From Seonamhaeicola maritimus (GTDB lineage Bacteria; Bacteroidota; Bacteroidia; Flavobacteriales; Flavobacteriaceae): a stretch of DNA of 64,000 nucleotides. Location: NCBI RefSeq assembly GCF_008056315.1, contig NZ_VRKQ01000008.1, positions 372,001 through 436,000 on the forward strand. Direction: 5' to 3'. Positions 35,999 to 45,285 of this stretch are shown in pieces. The notes beneath the pieces are model-generated. The model saw only the letters and a list, made by a program, of their open reading frames with translations. It searched no databases and was not told where the DNA came from. The stretch's first letter is position 1. The number at the start of each line of letters is the position of its first letter. The translations under genes and the position numbers were made by a program.

Positions 35999-36793
35999 AT
36001 GAGCAAAGAGTCTAATGACGTTAAGTCAAATTACAATGTTCCAAATTTAGAACGCGGTTTACTAATAATTGAATTATTAGCAAGTCATACCCAAGGGTTG
36101 ACTTTGGCGGAAATTATTGACGCATTAGATATTTCTAAAACAAGTGCGTTTCGAATAATAAATACCTTAATATTTAAGAACTACCTCCAGAAAAATGAAA
36201 CAACCAAGAAAATTACCCTTTCTAGAAAAATGGTGACTCTAGGTATTTCTTCAATGAATGAGCAAAGTATTGTAGAATTATCTATTGATGTGATGCGCGC
36301 TCTTCGCGATGAATTAAAAGAATCTGTAATGTTGGGTATAATTTTGGGAGCTAAGAAAGGAACCATTTTAGAACAGGTGTCATCGTCTTACCCAGTAAAG
36401 CTTTTTGTAGAACGAGGTACACAATTTAATCTACATAGTTCTGTTGGTGGAAAGTCTATTCTAGCCTTTTTGCCAGATGAAGAGGCCGATAGAATTATCA
36501 AGCAAATGTCACTTGCTAAATACACTAAAAATACAATTACTTCAAAAATAGTCTTTCGAGAACAACTTAAAGAAGTTAAGGAACAGGGATACGCTATCGA
36601 TAATGGGGAAGATATTCAAGGTATTCATTGTATTGGAGCGCCTATTTTTAATGAATATGGTTATCCGGTGGCTTCACTTTGGATTACGGCGCCACATGGA
36701 CGTTTACCTCATGAGGATTTTGATAAAAAAGGTAAAATTATATCAAAATATGCTCTGGAAATTTCTGCTAAATTAGGATATGTTATATCCTAA
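35999..36793 (+). CDS. IclR family transcriptional regulator
   Basis: 264 residues. The N-terminal winged helix (about 14-75) contains ERGLLIIELLASHTQGLTLAEI and the recognition helix region DISKTSAFRIINTL. The C-terminal effector domain (about 85-262) includes LGIILGAKKGTILEQV, the GGKSILAFLP segment and HCIGAPIFNEYGYPVASLWI, all typical of IclR. Family members often sense sugar acids such as KDG. It lies between GH117 and the operon for anhydro-galactose breakdown, so it probably controls one or both. Candidate sites are the inverted repeat at 36911-36932 and the GAACATWTGTTT motif. Confidence 0.9.
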   Translation: MSKESNDVKSNYNVPNLERGLLIIELLASHTQGLTLAEIIDALDISKTSAFRIINTLIFKNYLQKNETTKKITLSRKMVTLGISSMNEQSIVELSIDVMRALRDELKESVMLGIILGAKKGTILEQVSSSYPVKLFVERGTQFNLHSSVGGKSILAFLPDEEADRIIKQMSLAKYTKNTITSKIVFREQLKEVKEQGYAIDNGEDIQGIHCIGAPIFNEYGYPVASLWITAPHGRLPHEDFDKKGKIISKYALEISAKLGYVIS

Positions 36794-36910
36794 TAGAAGA
36801 GTTCTTTAAATCCTTTTTCTTAATAGCTGTCTCTTATTTTACATTAAGAGTTTATTTTCTTTTCATTCTCTAATTTAATGACTTCAAAATCAGTGGATAA
36901 CTTTTTTTGT

Positions 36911-36948
36911 TTTCATTTTATTTGGAATGAAAAATTGTTGTATATTTG
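36911..36948 (+). promoter_or_regulatory. Inverted repeat and -7 element before the galactan catabolic operon
   Basis: TTTCATT (36911-36917) and AATGAAA (36926-36932) form a perfect 7-bp inverted repeat with an 8-bp spacer, the style of operator bound by KdgR-like IclR proteins. A -7 element TATATTTG follows at 36941-36948, and a smaller GTTTC/GAAAC repeat lies at 36966-36981. The site would sit just upstream of the -7 element. Confidence 0.45.
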
Positions 36949-37073
36949 TTTCATATTATAAACTTGTTTCTTATTTGAAACTTTATTAGTGTCAAATGTG
37001 AAGCAAACTGACGAAGGTGAATTGGATGTCTTGTTCAGGTTATAGGATTTCCTGACAAATGTGATATATAATA

Positions 37074-37087
37074 GAACATTTGTTTCC
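37074..37087 (+). promoter_or_regulatory. Shared motif GAACATTTGTTTCC before the catabolic operon
   Basis: Contains the same 12-mer as 34313-34324 (there on the minus strand), placed 91 bp before the ATG at 37178. The surrounding 36794-37177 gap has no supported gene. Confidence 0.45.
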
Positions 37088-37177
37088 TTTCACTTCATGA
37101 AATAGTATTATTATTGTTTAGTATTTATATACTGAACTTTTAAAATAATTAATAATAACAGTTTAAATTAAACTAAA

Positions 37178-38194
37178 ATGATAGCAACACAATACAAGGG
37201 AAACAAGACGTTTTCTGTTGTTGAAAAAGAAATCGAAGCTCCGGCAGAAGGTGAAGTAAGAATTAAGGTAGCCTATTCTGGAGTTTGTGGAACAGATGTT
37301 CATATTTATCATGGCATGATGGATCAAAGAGTGGCAATGCCTCAAACTATTGGTCATGAGATGTCAGGAATTATTGATGCCGTAGGACAAGGTGTGGAAG
37401 GTTTTTATGAAGGTGATAAGGTAGTGGTTCGTCCGTTGGACGACAGAAAAGCGAAACCGTCAGATAAGGGCTTTAATCACATTTGTGCAGAATTGAACTT
37501 TATAGGGATTGATAGTCCGGGTTCTATGCAACAATATTGGAATGTACCTGCATTTACACTTCACAAGTTAAAAGAAAACACTGATTTAAAATTAGCGGCT
37601 CTAATAGAGCCATTGTCTGTGGCTACACATGATGTGCGCTTAAGCGGATTGCAAGCGGGTGAAACTGCTGTGGTTCTTGGTGGAGGTCCAATAGGGCTTT
37701 TAGTAGCTATGGTTGCTAAAGAAGTAGGTGCTCAGGTAATTATATCAGAGGTTAATCCAACAAGAATTGAGAAAGCAAAGTCTATGGGTCTGGAAGCAGT
37801 AAGTCCAATTGATGTGGATTTGGTGGAATATGTGCATTCTAAGACAGAAGGAAGATTAGCCGATGTGGTTTTTGAAGTAGCGGGGGTGCAGCCAGCATTA
37901 GACGTTATGACAGAAGTAGCAGGAATTAGAGGGCGTATTGTTATGGTAGCTATTCATGGGCAGCCAAAACCAGTAAATTTATTCAAATTCTTCTGGAAAG
38001 AATTAAAGCTAATTGGAGCACGTGTTTATGAAAAAGAAGATTATGAAAAATCAATTTCATTAATCACAGCAAATGAATTACCGTTCGAAGATATGATTAC
38101 AGATGTTCAACCTTTATCAAACATTCAAAAGGTATTTGAAAATATAGATAATAATCCTGATGGAATGAAAGTTCTTATGGATTGCCAACTTTAA
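37178..38194 (+). CDS. Zn-dependent alcohol dehydrogenase, candidate 2-keto-3-deoxy-L-galactonate 5-dehydrogenase
   Basis: 338 residues, a medium-chain dehydrogenase: a GroES-like domain with catalytic zinc ligand Cys37 (GVCGTD) and His60-Glu61 (IGHEMSG), then a Rossmann domain with GGGPIGLL (about 168-175). The four-cysteine structural zinc cluster is absent; only one Cys occurs in that region (HICAELNF). In the 3,6-anhydro-L-galactose pathway of the flavobacterium Postechiella, KDG is made from 2-keto-3-deoxy-L-galactonate by oxidation at C5 and then reduction by a KduD-like enzyme. This gene lies 25 bp before a KduD-like SDR, which fits that pair. A sugar or polyol dehydrogenase is the alternative. 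Confidence 0.8.
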   Translation: MIATQYKGNKTFSVVEKEIEAPAEGEVRIKVAYSGVCGTDVHIYHGMMDQRVAMPQTIGHEMSGIIDAVGQGVEGFYEGDKVVVRPLDDRKAKPSDKGFNHICAELNFIGIDSPGSMQQYWNVPAFTLHKLKENTDLKLAALIEPLSVATHDVRLSGLQAGETAVVLGGGPIGLLVAMVAKEVGAQVIISEVNPTRIEKAKSMGLEAVSPIDVDLVEYVHSKTEGRLADVVFEVAGVQPALDVMTEVAGIRGRIVMVAIHGQPKPVNLFKFFWKELKLIGARVYEKEDYEKSISLITANELPFEDMITDVQPLSNIQKVFENIDNNPDGMKVLMDCQL

Positions 38195-38219
38195 TAAAAA
38201 CATTATAACAAAACATAAA

Positions 38220-38990
38220 ATGAGTATTTTAAATAAATTCAGTTTAGAAGGAAAAACCGCTTTAGTAACTGGTTGTAAACGTGGTATTGGTAAAGCTATG
38301 GCTATTGGTTTAGCAGAAGCTGGTGCAGATATTATTGGAGTCTCTGCTTCTTTAGAGTTAGAAGGAAGTGATATTTCAAAAGAAGTGGAAGCGAGAGGAA
38401 AAAAATTCAGTGCTTACCAATGTGATTTTTCAGATAGAAAATCATTATACGAATTTATAAAAGCTGCTAAAGCTGATCACCCACAAATAGATATTTTGGT
38501 CAATAACGCTGGAACTATATTAAGAGCTCCAGCTGTAGAACATCCAGATGAAATGTGGGATAAAGTAATTGAAGTAAACCAAAATGCACAATTTATTTTG
38601 ACCAGAGAATTTGGTAAGGATATGGTGGAAAGAGGATCGGGAAAAGTTGTTTTTACAGCATCTTTATTAACCTTCCAAGGAGGAATAACGGTTCCTGGTT
38701 ATGCAGCAAGTAAAGGAGCTATAGGACAAATGACTATGGCTTTTGCTAATGAATGGGCAGGAAAAGGTGTTAATGTAAATGCTATTGCGCCTGGTTATAT
38801 CGCAACAGATAATACTGAGGCATTACGAAATAATCCAGAAAGAAATAAGTCTATTTTAGAACGTATTCCTGCTGGTCGTTGGGGAGAAGCAACTGATTTT
38901 GCAGGTCCTACAGTATTTTTAGCATCTGAAGCAGCTGCTTATATGAATGGTACTACCGTTCTTGTAGATGGTGGCTGGATGGGAAGATAA
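38220..38990 (+). CDS. kduD: KduD-like SDR (2-dehydro-3-deoxy-D-gluconate 5-dehydrogenase family)
   Basis: 256 residues, a classical SDR: TGCKRGIG at 17-24, NNAG near 92, a catalytic Tyr-Lys in GYAASKGA and the C-terminal GGWMGR typical of KduD. KduD interconverts 2,5-diketo-3-deoxygluconate and KDG. In the anhydro-L-galactose route, reduction of the diketo acid made by the upstream Zn-dehydrogenase gives KDG; in pectin breakdown the same enzyme acts after KduI, which is absent here. It is the second gene of the 37178-47379 operon. It is distinct from the DEHU reductase at 21676. Confidence 0.82.
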   Translation: MSILNKFSLEGKTALVTGCKRGIGKAMAIGLAEAGADIIGVSASLELEGSDISKEVEARGKKFSAYQCDFSDRKSLYEFIKAAKADHPQIDILVNNAGTILRAPAVEHPDEMWDKVIEVNQNAQFILTREFGKDMVERGSGKVVFTASLLTFQGGITVPGYAASKGAIGQMTMAFANEWAGKGVNVNAIAPGYIATDNTEALRNNPERNKSILERIPAGRWGEATDFAGPTVFLASEAAAYMNGTTVLVDGGWMGR

Positions 38991-39005
38991 TCTTCTTTTT
39001 TAAAA

Positions 39006-40430
39006 ATGAATTTTAAATCAACTTTCAACTATACTAAACTACTGCTGTTGGTTTTGATGGTCACGTCATGTGACCATCAAAAACTAATGGCTCAACAGCC
39101 TAATATTCTGTTCATCTTTTCTGATGATGCAGGGTATGCGGATTTTGGTTTCCATGGAAGTCATGATTTTAAAACACCAAATTTAGATGCGTTGGCGGCT
39201 AGTGGTGTTAAGTTTACACAAGCTTACGTGTCTGCTGCGGTTTGCGGACCTTCACGTGCTGGTTTGTTAACCGGAAAATATCAACAAAAATTCGGTTTTG
39301 AAGAAAACAACGTTAAAGGCTATATGAGCAACAGCTCTGCTTTATTGGGACATGACATGGGGCTTCCTGTAGACCAAGTTACAATGGCAGATTACCTAAA
39401 AGAATTGGGTTACAAAACCGCTTTATTTGGAAAATGGCATATGGGTCACGCCGATAGGTATCATCCAACAAAACGAGGTTTCGATGAATTCTACGGATTT
39501 AGAGGAGGCGCACGCAGTTATTGGGAAATGAGTGAGGCAGAAATGCAAAAGAAGGCTGAAGCAAAGTTAGAAAAAGGGTTTGGACATTTTAAAGAACCAG
39601 AAAAGTATTTAACAGATGAATTAGCAGATGCCACTATTGAGTTTATAGAACGAAATAAGAAGCAACCGTTTTTTGCTTACCTATCTTTTAATGCGGTGCA
39701 TACGCCCATGGAGGCTCGTAAGGATGACTTAGAAAAAGTGCCAGCTCATTTAACAGGAAGACGTAGAACACTCGCTGCAATGACCATAGGAATGGATAGA
39801 GCCATAGGTAGAGTACTTGATAAGGTTAAAGAACTTGGATTGAGTGATAATACTTTAATTGTTTTCACTAATGATAATGGTGGTCCTTCAGATACAAATC
39901 ATTCTAGTAACGCCCCGTTAAGTGGAACAAAAGCCAATCATTTAGAAGGCGGTATTAGAGTGCCTTTTTTAATGTCTTGGGCGGGAAAACTAAAAGCGAA
40001 CTCATCTTATAACAATCCTATTTCAACTTTAGATTTATTACCAACATTTGTAACAGTTGGCGGAGGTGATGTATCGGAAATTGAAGGATTGGATGGCGTA
40101 GACTTAATGCCTTTTGCAAAAGGTGAAAGTCAAGGAAAGCCACACGAAACTCTGTTTTGGAAGAAGGAAAATAGAGGAGCTATTCGTCATAATGAATGGA
40201 AGCTAATTCGATTTCCGGATAGACCAGCAGAACTTTATAATATAGAAGAAGATATTTCAGAAATAAACGATTTAGCTTCGGAAAAACCGGAATTGGTTCG
40301 TGAACTTTACAAAAAATTATTCGATTGGGAATTGACTCTCGATCGCCCACTATGGCAGCTTAAACGCTTATATGAGGGGAAAGCGGCCGTAAGAATGGAT
40401 AATCATAGAAAACCTAAAATTAAAAAGTAA
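39006..40430 (+). CDS. S1 family sulfatase, lipoprotein
   Basis: 474 residues with a lipoprotein signal ending at Cys22 (MVTSCDH). The formylglycine motif is [13 protein letters not shown] with Cys80; metal-ligand segments are [11 protein letters not shown] (38-48) and FTNDNGG. It probably desulfates galactan oligomers in the periplasm. It lies inside the operon between KduD-like and aldehyde dehydrogenase genes, tying sulfate removal to anhydro-galactose use. Codons 16-26, which span the lipobox, form a strong inverted repeat in the mRNA (39052-39082). Confidence 0.93.
   Translation: MNFKSTFNYTKLLLLVLMVTSCDHQKLMAQQPNILFIFSDDAGYADFGFHGSHDFKTPNLDALAASGVKFTQAYVSAAVCGPSRAGLLTGKYQQKFGFEENNVKGYMSNSSALLGHDMGLPVDQVTMADYLKELGYKTALFGKWHMGHADRYHPTKRGFDEFYGFRGGARSYWEMSEAEMQKKAEAKLEKGFGHFKEPEKYLTDELADATIEFIERNKKQPFFAYLSFNAVHTPMEARKDDLEKVPAHLTGRRRTLAAMTIGMDRAIGRVLDKVKELGLSDNTLIVFTNDNGGPSDTNHSSNAPLSGTKANHLEGGIRVPFLMSWAGKLKANSSYNNPISTLDLLPTFVTVGGGDVSEIEGLDGVDLMPFAKGESQGKPHETLFWKKENRGAIRHNEWKLIRFPDRPAELYNIEEDISEINDLASEKPELVRELYKKLFDWELTLDRPLWQLKRLYEGKAAVRMDNHRKPKIKK
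39052..39082 (+). repeat. 13-bp perfect inverted repeat inside the sulfatase signal sequence
   Basis: TTTTGATGGTCAC (39052-39064) and GTGACCATCAAAA (39070-39082) flank a 5-base spacer. In RNA this makes a stable hairpin about 45 bases after the start codon. No T-run follows. Confidence 0.8.
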
Positions 40431-40440
40431 ATTACATATT

Positions 40441-41895
40441 ATGGGTCAAGTAAAAGAATACCAGTTATTTATTAATGGTGAATGGAAAACATCCACTTCA
40501 GGAGAGACTATTGATATTGTTAGTCCATCTACAGAAGAAGTTGTGGCACGTGTACAAAATGGTACTGCAGAAGAAGCTGTTGAAGCTTTGAAAGCTGCTG
40601 AGGCTGCACAGAAAGAATGGAAAAAATTACCAGCAAAAACAAGAGCTGATTATTTATATGCTTTAGCTGATGAAATTGATGCTAACAATGAGCGTTTAGC
40701 CGTATTGTTAACAAAAGAACAAGGTAAGCTTTTAAAAGTAGCTCGTTTTGAAGTGGCTGTTACGGCAACTTTCATAAGATATGCTGCAGAAGGAGCAAGA
40801 AGAATTGAAGGAGATATCATTCCTTCTGATAATCCAAATGAACAAATATGGATTCAAAAAATCCCTAAAGGTGTTGTGGTTGCAATTACTGCTTGGAACT
40901 TCCCGTTAGCATTGGCGGGTCGTAAATTGGGACCAGCTTTAGTGGCAGGTAATTCCATAGTTATTAAGCCTACATCAGAAACACCAATAGCTACTCTAGA
41001 ATTAGGAGATTTAGCTAATAAAGTTGGAATTCCTAAAGGAGTTATAAATATATTAACCGGACCAGGTAGAGCAATGGGTAACGCTTTAGTTGAAAGTCCA
41101 ATTACCAAAATGATTACAATGACTGGTTCTACACCTGTAGGACAAAGCATTGCTCGTGCTGCGGCAGAAAATTTAACGCATGTTCAATTAGAATTAGGTG
41201 GAAAAGCGCCATTTATTGCTTTTGCTGATGCTGATATTGATGCAGCTGTAGCTGCAGCATTACATTCACGTTTTGATAACTGCGGACAAGTATGTACTTG
41301 TAACGAGCGTATGTATATTCATGAAGACATTTATGATGTATTCATGGAAAAATTCTTGGCTAAAGTTGCTGAAATCAAAGTTGGTGATCCAATGTTAGAA
41401 GAAACTGACATGGGACCAAAAGTAAATGCTTCAGAATTAAAGCATATGGAACATTTAGTAGAAGTATCATTGAAAGAAGGAGCTACTATTGCTGCGGGAG
41501 GTAAGAAACCTGAAGGAAAGGAATTTGAAAAAGGATATTGGTTTGAACCTACAGTTTTAACTAATGTAACTCAGGATATGACTATTGTTCATGAAGAGTC
41601 TTTCGGACCTATTTTACCAGTATTAAAATTTAAAACTTTCGAAGAAGTTATAGGTTACGCAAATGACTGCGAGTATGGTTTAGCTGCCATGGTATTTACC
41701 AATGATATGAGCACAATTATGAAGTGTAATGATGAGCTTGAATATGGTGAAATCTATGTAAATAGAGGTCATGGTGAGCAGCATCAAGGTTTCCATAATG
41801 GATATAAGTTATCTGGTTCAGGAGGTGAAGATGGCAAGTACGGATTTGAACAGTATTTAGAAAAGAAAACGTTTTACGTTAGACATAAGGTTTAA
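40441..41895 (+). CDS. Aldehyde dehydrogenase, candidate 3,6-anhydro-L-galactose dehydrogenase
   Basis: 484 residues, a full-length AldA-like member. Catalytic residues are Glu251 (VQLELGGKAP) and Cys285 (NCGQVCTCNE), and Asn153 lies in AWNFP. No signal peptide, so cytoplasmic. In agar degraders an NAD(P)-dependent aldehyde dehydrogenase oxidises 3,6-anhydro-L-galactose to 3,6-anhydro-L-galactonate, the substrate of the cycloisomerase encoded at 44165. Lactaldehyde or succinate-semialdehyde dehydrogenase would be the default family calls, but the pathway context favours the anhydro-sugar. It lies 10 bp after the sulfatase gene. Confidence 0.83.
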   Translation: MGQVKEYQLFINGEWKTSTSGETIDIVSPSTEEVVARVQNGTAEEAVEALKAAEAAQKEWKKLPAKTRADYLYALADEIDANNERLAVLLTKEQGKLLKVARFEVAVTATFIRYAAEGARRIEGDIIPSDNPNEQIWIQKIPKGVVVAITAWNFPLALAGRKLGPALVAGNSIVIKPTSETPIATLELGDLANKVGIPKGVINILTGPGRAMGNALVESPITKMITMTGSTPVGQSIARAAAENLTHVQLELGGKAPFIAFADADIDAAVAAALHSRFDNCGQVCTCNERMYIHEDIYDVFMEKFLAKVAEIKVGDPMLEETDMGPKVNASELKHMEHLVEVSLKEGATIAAGGKKPEGKEFEKGYWFEPTVLTNVTQDMTIVHEESFGPILPVLKFKTFEEVIGYANDCEYGLAAMVFTNDMSTIMKCNDELEYGEIYVNRGHGEQHQGFHNGYKLSGSGGEDGKYGFEQYLEKKTFYVRHKV

Positions 41896-41908
41896 TTTAG
41901 TTAGTCAG

Positions 41909-41951
41909 AACAGGTTCGAATTAGATTGTTAATTCGAGCCTGTTTGTTTTT
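41909..41951 (+). terminator. Terminator-like hairpin directly before the GH3 start codon
   Basis: AACAGGTTCGAATTA pairs with TAATTCGAGCCTGTT (one G-U) and runs into TGTTTGTTTTT. The T-run ends three bases before the ATG at 41955, so it either attenuates transcription of the last four operon genes or processes the mRNA. Confidence 0.7.
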
Positions 41952-41954
41952 AGA

Positions 41955-44144
41955 ATGAAACATGTGAAGCGATTATTAGTTGTTTTGGTTTTGAGTATAA
42001 CATGTAACATGTTTGCTCAAAAGGAATTTAAGTGGTTTGATGAATCTATTGCTTTTGAAGAGCGAGCAGATTTATTGGTTCAAGCAATGACGCTTGAAGA
42101 AAAATGTACACAATTCCTAAACAGTTCACCAGCAATTGAGCGATTGGGAGTTCCAGAATATAATTGGTGGAACGAATCACTTCATGGAGTAGCTAGAAAT
42201 GGTAAAGCCACTATTTTTCCTCAAGGGATTGCCATGGGGGCAACCTTCAATCCTGATTTAATTCAAGAAATGACTACAGCTATTTCCAACGAAGGTCGTG
42301 CTAAATTTAAAATAGCACAATCTATGGGGAATAGAGGATTATATGCAGGATTAACATATTGGTCGCCTAACGTAAATATATTTAGAGATCCTAGATGGGG
42401 AAGAGGTCAAGAAACATATGGTGAAGATCCATTTTTGATGTCAAAAATTGGAGTAGCTTATGTAAAAGGACTTCAAGGAAATGATTCAAAATATTTAAAG
42501 GCCACGGCTTGTGCTAAACACTTTGCAGTACATTCAGGACCTGAAGAGTTAAGACATCATTTTGATGCTTCACCTTCAAAATTAGATTTATACGAAACAT
42601 ATTTACCTGCATTTGAGGCTTTGGTAACCGAAGGAAATGTAAAAGGTGTCATGGGAGCCTATAATGCTGTTTATGGAGACCCATCATGCAGTAGTCAATT
42701 CTTATTGGATGAACTACTAAAGAAACAATGGGGTTTTGATGGCTACATTGTTTCTGATTGCGGTGCTTTGGGTGACATCATGAAAGGGCATAAAAAGGTG
42801 AAAACTGCAGAAGAAGCGGCTGCTTTAGCTATGCAATCTGGTGTGAACTTAAATTGTGGATGGGTTTACAATAATCTGAAAAAAGCTATTGATAAAGGCT
42901 TAATTACCGAAGAACTTATTGACGAACGATTAAAGCAATTGTATTTGATTCGTTTCCAATTAGGCTTTTTTGATAGAGAAGAAAGTAACCCTTTCAATAA
43001 GGTAACTTCAGAAGTCATCAATTCAGATGAGCATAAAGAGATTGCTCGTAAAGTAGCGCAACAATCTATAGTACTGCTCAAAAATGAAAACAATGTATTG
43101 CCGCTAGATAAAAATATTAAAACTTTGTATGTTACGGGGCCTTTTGCTTCTTCTAGTAATATTTTGATGGCAAATTATTACGGCATGTCAGCTAATTTGG
43201 TGACCGTTTTAGAAGGTGTCACTGAGAAAGTATCCTTAGGAACTTCACTAAATTATCGTCAAGGAGTATTGCCATTTAATAAAAACCAAAATCCATTAAA
43301 TTGGGCGCCTAAAGTTGCTGGACAAGTAGAGGCAACAATTGTGGTTGTTGGTATTTCCAACGAAATAGAAGGCGAGGAAGTAGATGCTATTGCCTCACAG
43401 CATAAGGGAGATAGAAAAGATTTAAAATTACCCCCTAGTCAGGTTCAGTACATTAAAGAATTATGTGAGTATAAAAAAGGACCAATCATTTTAGTGGTTG
43501 GAACAGGAAGTCCTGTTTCTTTGGAAGAAGTTGAGCCTTTAGTTGATGCTATTGTTTGTATGTGGTACCCAGGAGAACAAGGCGGAAATGCTGTTGCTGA
43601 TGTGTTGTTTGGAGATGTAGCTCCTTCAGGGCATTTGCCAATTACGTTCCCAAAGAACGTTGAACAATTACCACCTTTTGATGATTACAATATGAAGGGT
43701 AGAACGTATAAGTATATGACTAAAGAACCTCAATATCCTTTTGGGTTTGGCTTATCATATAGTACAGTTGCCTTTAAAAATGCTAGTGTTAGTTCAACGA
43801 AACTGAAAAGAGGAAAAGATTTGTTGTTTTCAGCTGAAGTAACCAATACGGGGAAAATAGATTATGATGATGTAGTTCAGGTGTATTTGGTTCCGGAAAA
43901 TGTTGCTGATTATTTACCAATGTATTCTTTGAAAGCGTTTAGAAGGGTTAATTTAAAAGTTGGAGAATCCAAAACTATAGCGTTTAAATTCTCAGAAAAT
44001 GATTTTAAACAAACCAATTTAGAAGGGGAAAAAGTTTGGATGAAGGGTAATTATAAGCTTGTGGTTAGTAATGCACTTCCAAGTAAAAGAAGTATAGAAT
44101 TAGGTTCAGCTAAACCTGAAGAGGTTCAATTAGCATTGAAATAA
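41955..44144 (+). CDS. GH3 family beta-glycosidase
   Basis: 729 residues with a signal peptide (to about Ala21, CNMFAQ). The N-terminal GH3 barrel holds the nucleophile Asp268 in [20 protein letters not shown] is the usual KHF motif. The alpha/beta sandwich domain (about 385-580) and a fibronectin III-like C-terminal domain (about 625-715) complete the GH3 plan. The sequence is of the beta-xylosidase/beta-glucosidase type. In this operon a beta-galactosidase-like role on agaro- or porphyran oligomers is plausible but unproven. A terminator-like hairpin abuts its start. Confidence 0.87.
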   Translation: MKHVKRLLVVLVLSITCNMFAQKEFKWFDESIAFEERADLLVQAMTLEEKCTQFLNSSPAIERLGVPEYNWWNESLHGVARNGKATIFPQGIAMGATFNPDLIQEMTTAISNEGRAKFKIAQSMGNRGLYAGLTYWSPNVNIFRDPRWGRGQETYGEDPFLMSKIGVAYVKGLQGNDSKYLKATACAKHFAVHSGPEELRHHFDASPSKLDLYETYLPAFEALVTEGNVKGVMGAYNAVYGDPSCSSQFLLDELLKKQWGFDGYIVSDCGALGDIMKGHKKVKTAEEAAALAMQSGVNLNCGWVYNNLKKAIDKGLITEELIDERLKQLYLIRFQLGFFDREESNPFNKVTSEVINSDEHKEIARKVAQQSIVLLKNENNVLPLDKNIKTLYVTGPFASSSNILMANYYGMSANLVTVLEGVTEKVSLGTSLNYRQGVLPFNKNQNPLNWAPKVAGQVEATIVVVGISNEIEGEEVDAIASQHKGDRKDLKLPPSQVQYIKELCEYKKGPIILVVGTGSPVSLEEVEPLVDAIVCMWYPGEQGGNAVADVLFGDVAPSGHLPITFPKNVEQLPPFDDYNMKGRTYKYMTKEPQYPFGFGLSYSTVAFKNASVSSTKLKRGKDLLFSAEVTNTGKIDYDDVVQVYLVPENVADYLPMYSLKAFRRVNLKVGESKTIAFKFSENDFKQTNLEGEKVWMKGNYKLVVSNALPSKRSIELGSAKPEEVQLALK

Positions 44145-44164
44145 AAAATAGATATTTAAAAAAG

Positions 44165-45256
44165 ATGAGTACAAAGATTTCAAAAGTAGATGCGCGTTTA
44201 TTTGAGGTGCCATTGCCAGAAGTGCTTTCAGATGCAAAACACGGAGACCACTATCATTTTGAATTAGTGACGGTAACTATCACTCTTGAAGATGGAAGTG
44301 AAGGAACGGGATACACCTATACCGGTGGGAAAGGTGGTAATGCCATTAAAGCCATGGTTGATAATGACTTTGCCGTATTGGTAGGAATGGATGGTACAGA
44401 TATAGATGGTATTTATGATTTTCTAGAATGGCACATTCATTATGTTGGTAGAGGAGGGATAGCCTCTTTTGCTATTTCCGCAGTAGATATTGCTCTCTGG
44501 GATATTAAGTGTAAAAAAGCAGGGCTTCCACTATGGAAAATGGCCGGCGGTATTGACAATACATGTAAGGCTTATTGCGGAGGGATTGATTTAATGTTCC
44601 CTTTAGAGAAGCTTTTAGGTAATATGCAAAGTTATTTAGACAGAGGTTTTAAAGCTGTGAAAATTAAGATTGGAAGAGAAAATCTTCAAGAGGATTTAGA
44701 CCGAATTAAGGCTGTTAGAGAATTTGTTGGTCCAGATGTCACGTTTATGGTAGATGCTAACTATTCCATGTCTATAGAAAAAGCTTTAAAAGCTATAGAA
44801 GGTTTTAAACAATATAATATAACTTGGTTTGAAGAACCAATAATACCAGATAATTACAAAGGGTACGGAGAAATTGTTGATAAAACAGGTTTTCCGTTAG
44901 CAATGGGTGAAAACTTGCATACTATTCATGAGTTCGAATATGCCATGGACCAAGCAAAATTATCATTCGTGCAACCGGACGCTTCTAACTGTGGAGGTGT
45001 TACAGGATGGTTAGCTGCAGCAAGATTGGCAGACAAGCATGGTATTCCGGCTTGTTCTCATGGTATGCAGGAATTACACGTAAGTTTGGTGTCTGCACAA
45101 CCTAATTCTGGATGGCTAGAAGTTCATAGTTTCCCAATTGATGAGTATACAACTAGACCTTTGGTTGTTGAGAATTACAGAGCTGTTGCTCCTGATTACC
45201 CGGGAACAGGGGTTATTTTTGATTGGGAGAAATTAGTACCATACGAGAAAAAATAA
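44165..45256 (+). CDS. Enolase-superfamily enzyme, candidate 3,6-anhydro-L-galactonate cycloisomerase
   Basis: 363 residues of the mandelate racemase/muconate lactonizing group. The catalytic set is visible: Lys166 and Lys168 (KAVKIKIG), metal ligands Asp197 (MVDANYS), Glu223 (WFEEP) and Glu249 (MGENLH), and His299 (CSHGMQELH). The N-terminal segment [13 protein letters not shown] is notable. The known 3,6-anhydro-L-galactonate cycloisomerase of agar degraders belongs to this superfamily and yields 2-keto-3-deoxy-L-galactonate. With the aldehyde dehydrogenase, Zn-dehydrogenase and KduD-like SDR in the same operon, this is the most economical call. Another acid-sugar dehydratase activity cannot be excluded by eye. 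Confidence 0.82.
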   Translation: MSTKISKVDARLFEVPLPEVLSDAKHGDHYHFELVTVTITLEDGSEGTGYTYTGGKGGNAIKAMVDNDFAVLVGMDGTDIDGIYDFLEWHIHYVGRGGIASFAISAVDIALWDIKCKKAGLPLWKMAGGIDNTCKAYCGGIDLMFPLEKLLGNMQSYLDRGFKAVKIKIGRENLQEDLDRIKAVREFVGPDVTFMVDANYSMSIEKALKAIEGFKQYNITWFEEPIIPDNYKGYGEIVDKTGFPLAMGENLHTIHEFEYAMDQAKLSFVQPDASNCGGVTGWLAAARLADKHGIPACSHGMQELHVSLVSAQPNSGWLEVHSFPIDEYTTRPLVVENYRAVAPDYPGTGVIFDWEKLVPYEKK

Positions 45257-45285
45257 GGGAATAAACTTAACTAAAAAAGACATAT

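Noticed and set aside
37178-38990. Zn-dehydrogenase and KduD-like SDR as a pectin pathway
   Set aside because: No KduI, pectate lyase or uronate isomerase is present nearby, whereas GH117 and the cycloisomerase fit anhydro-galactose.
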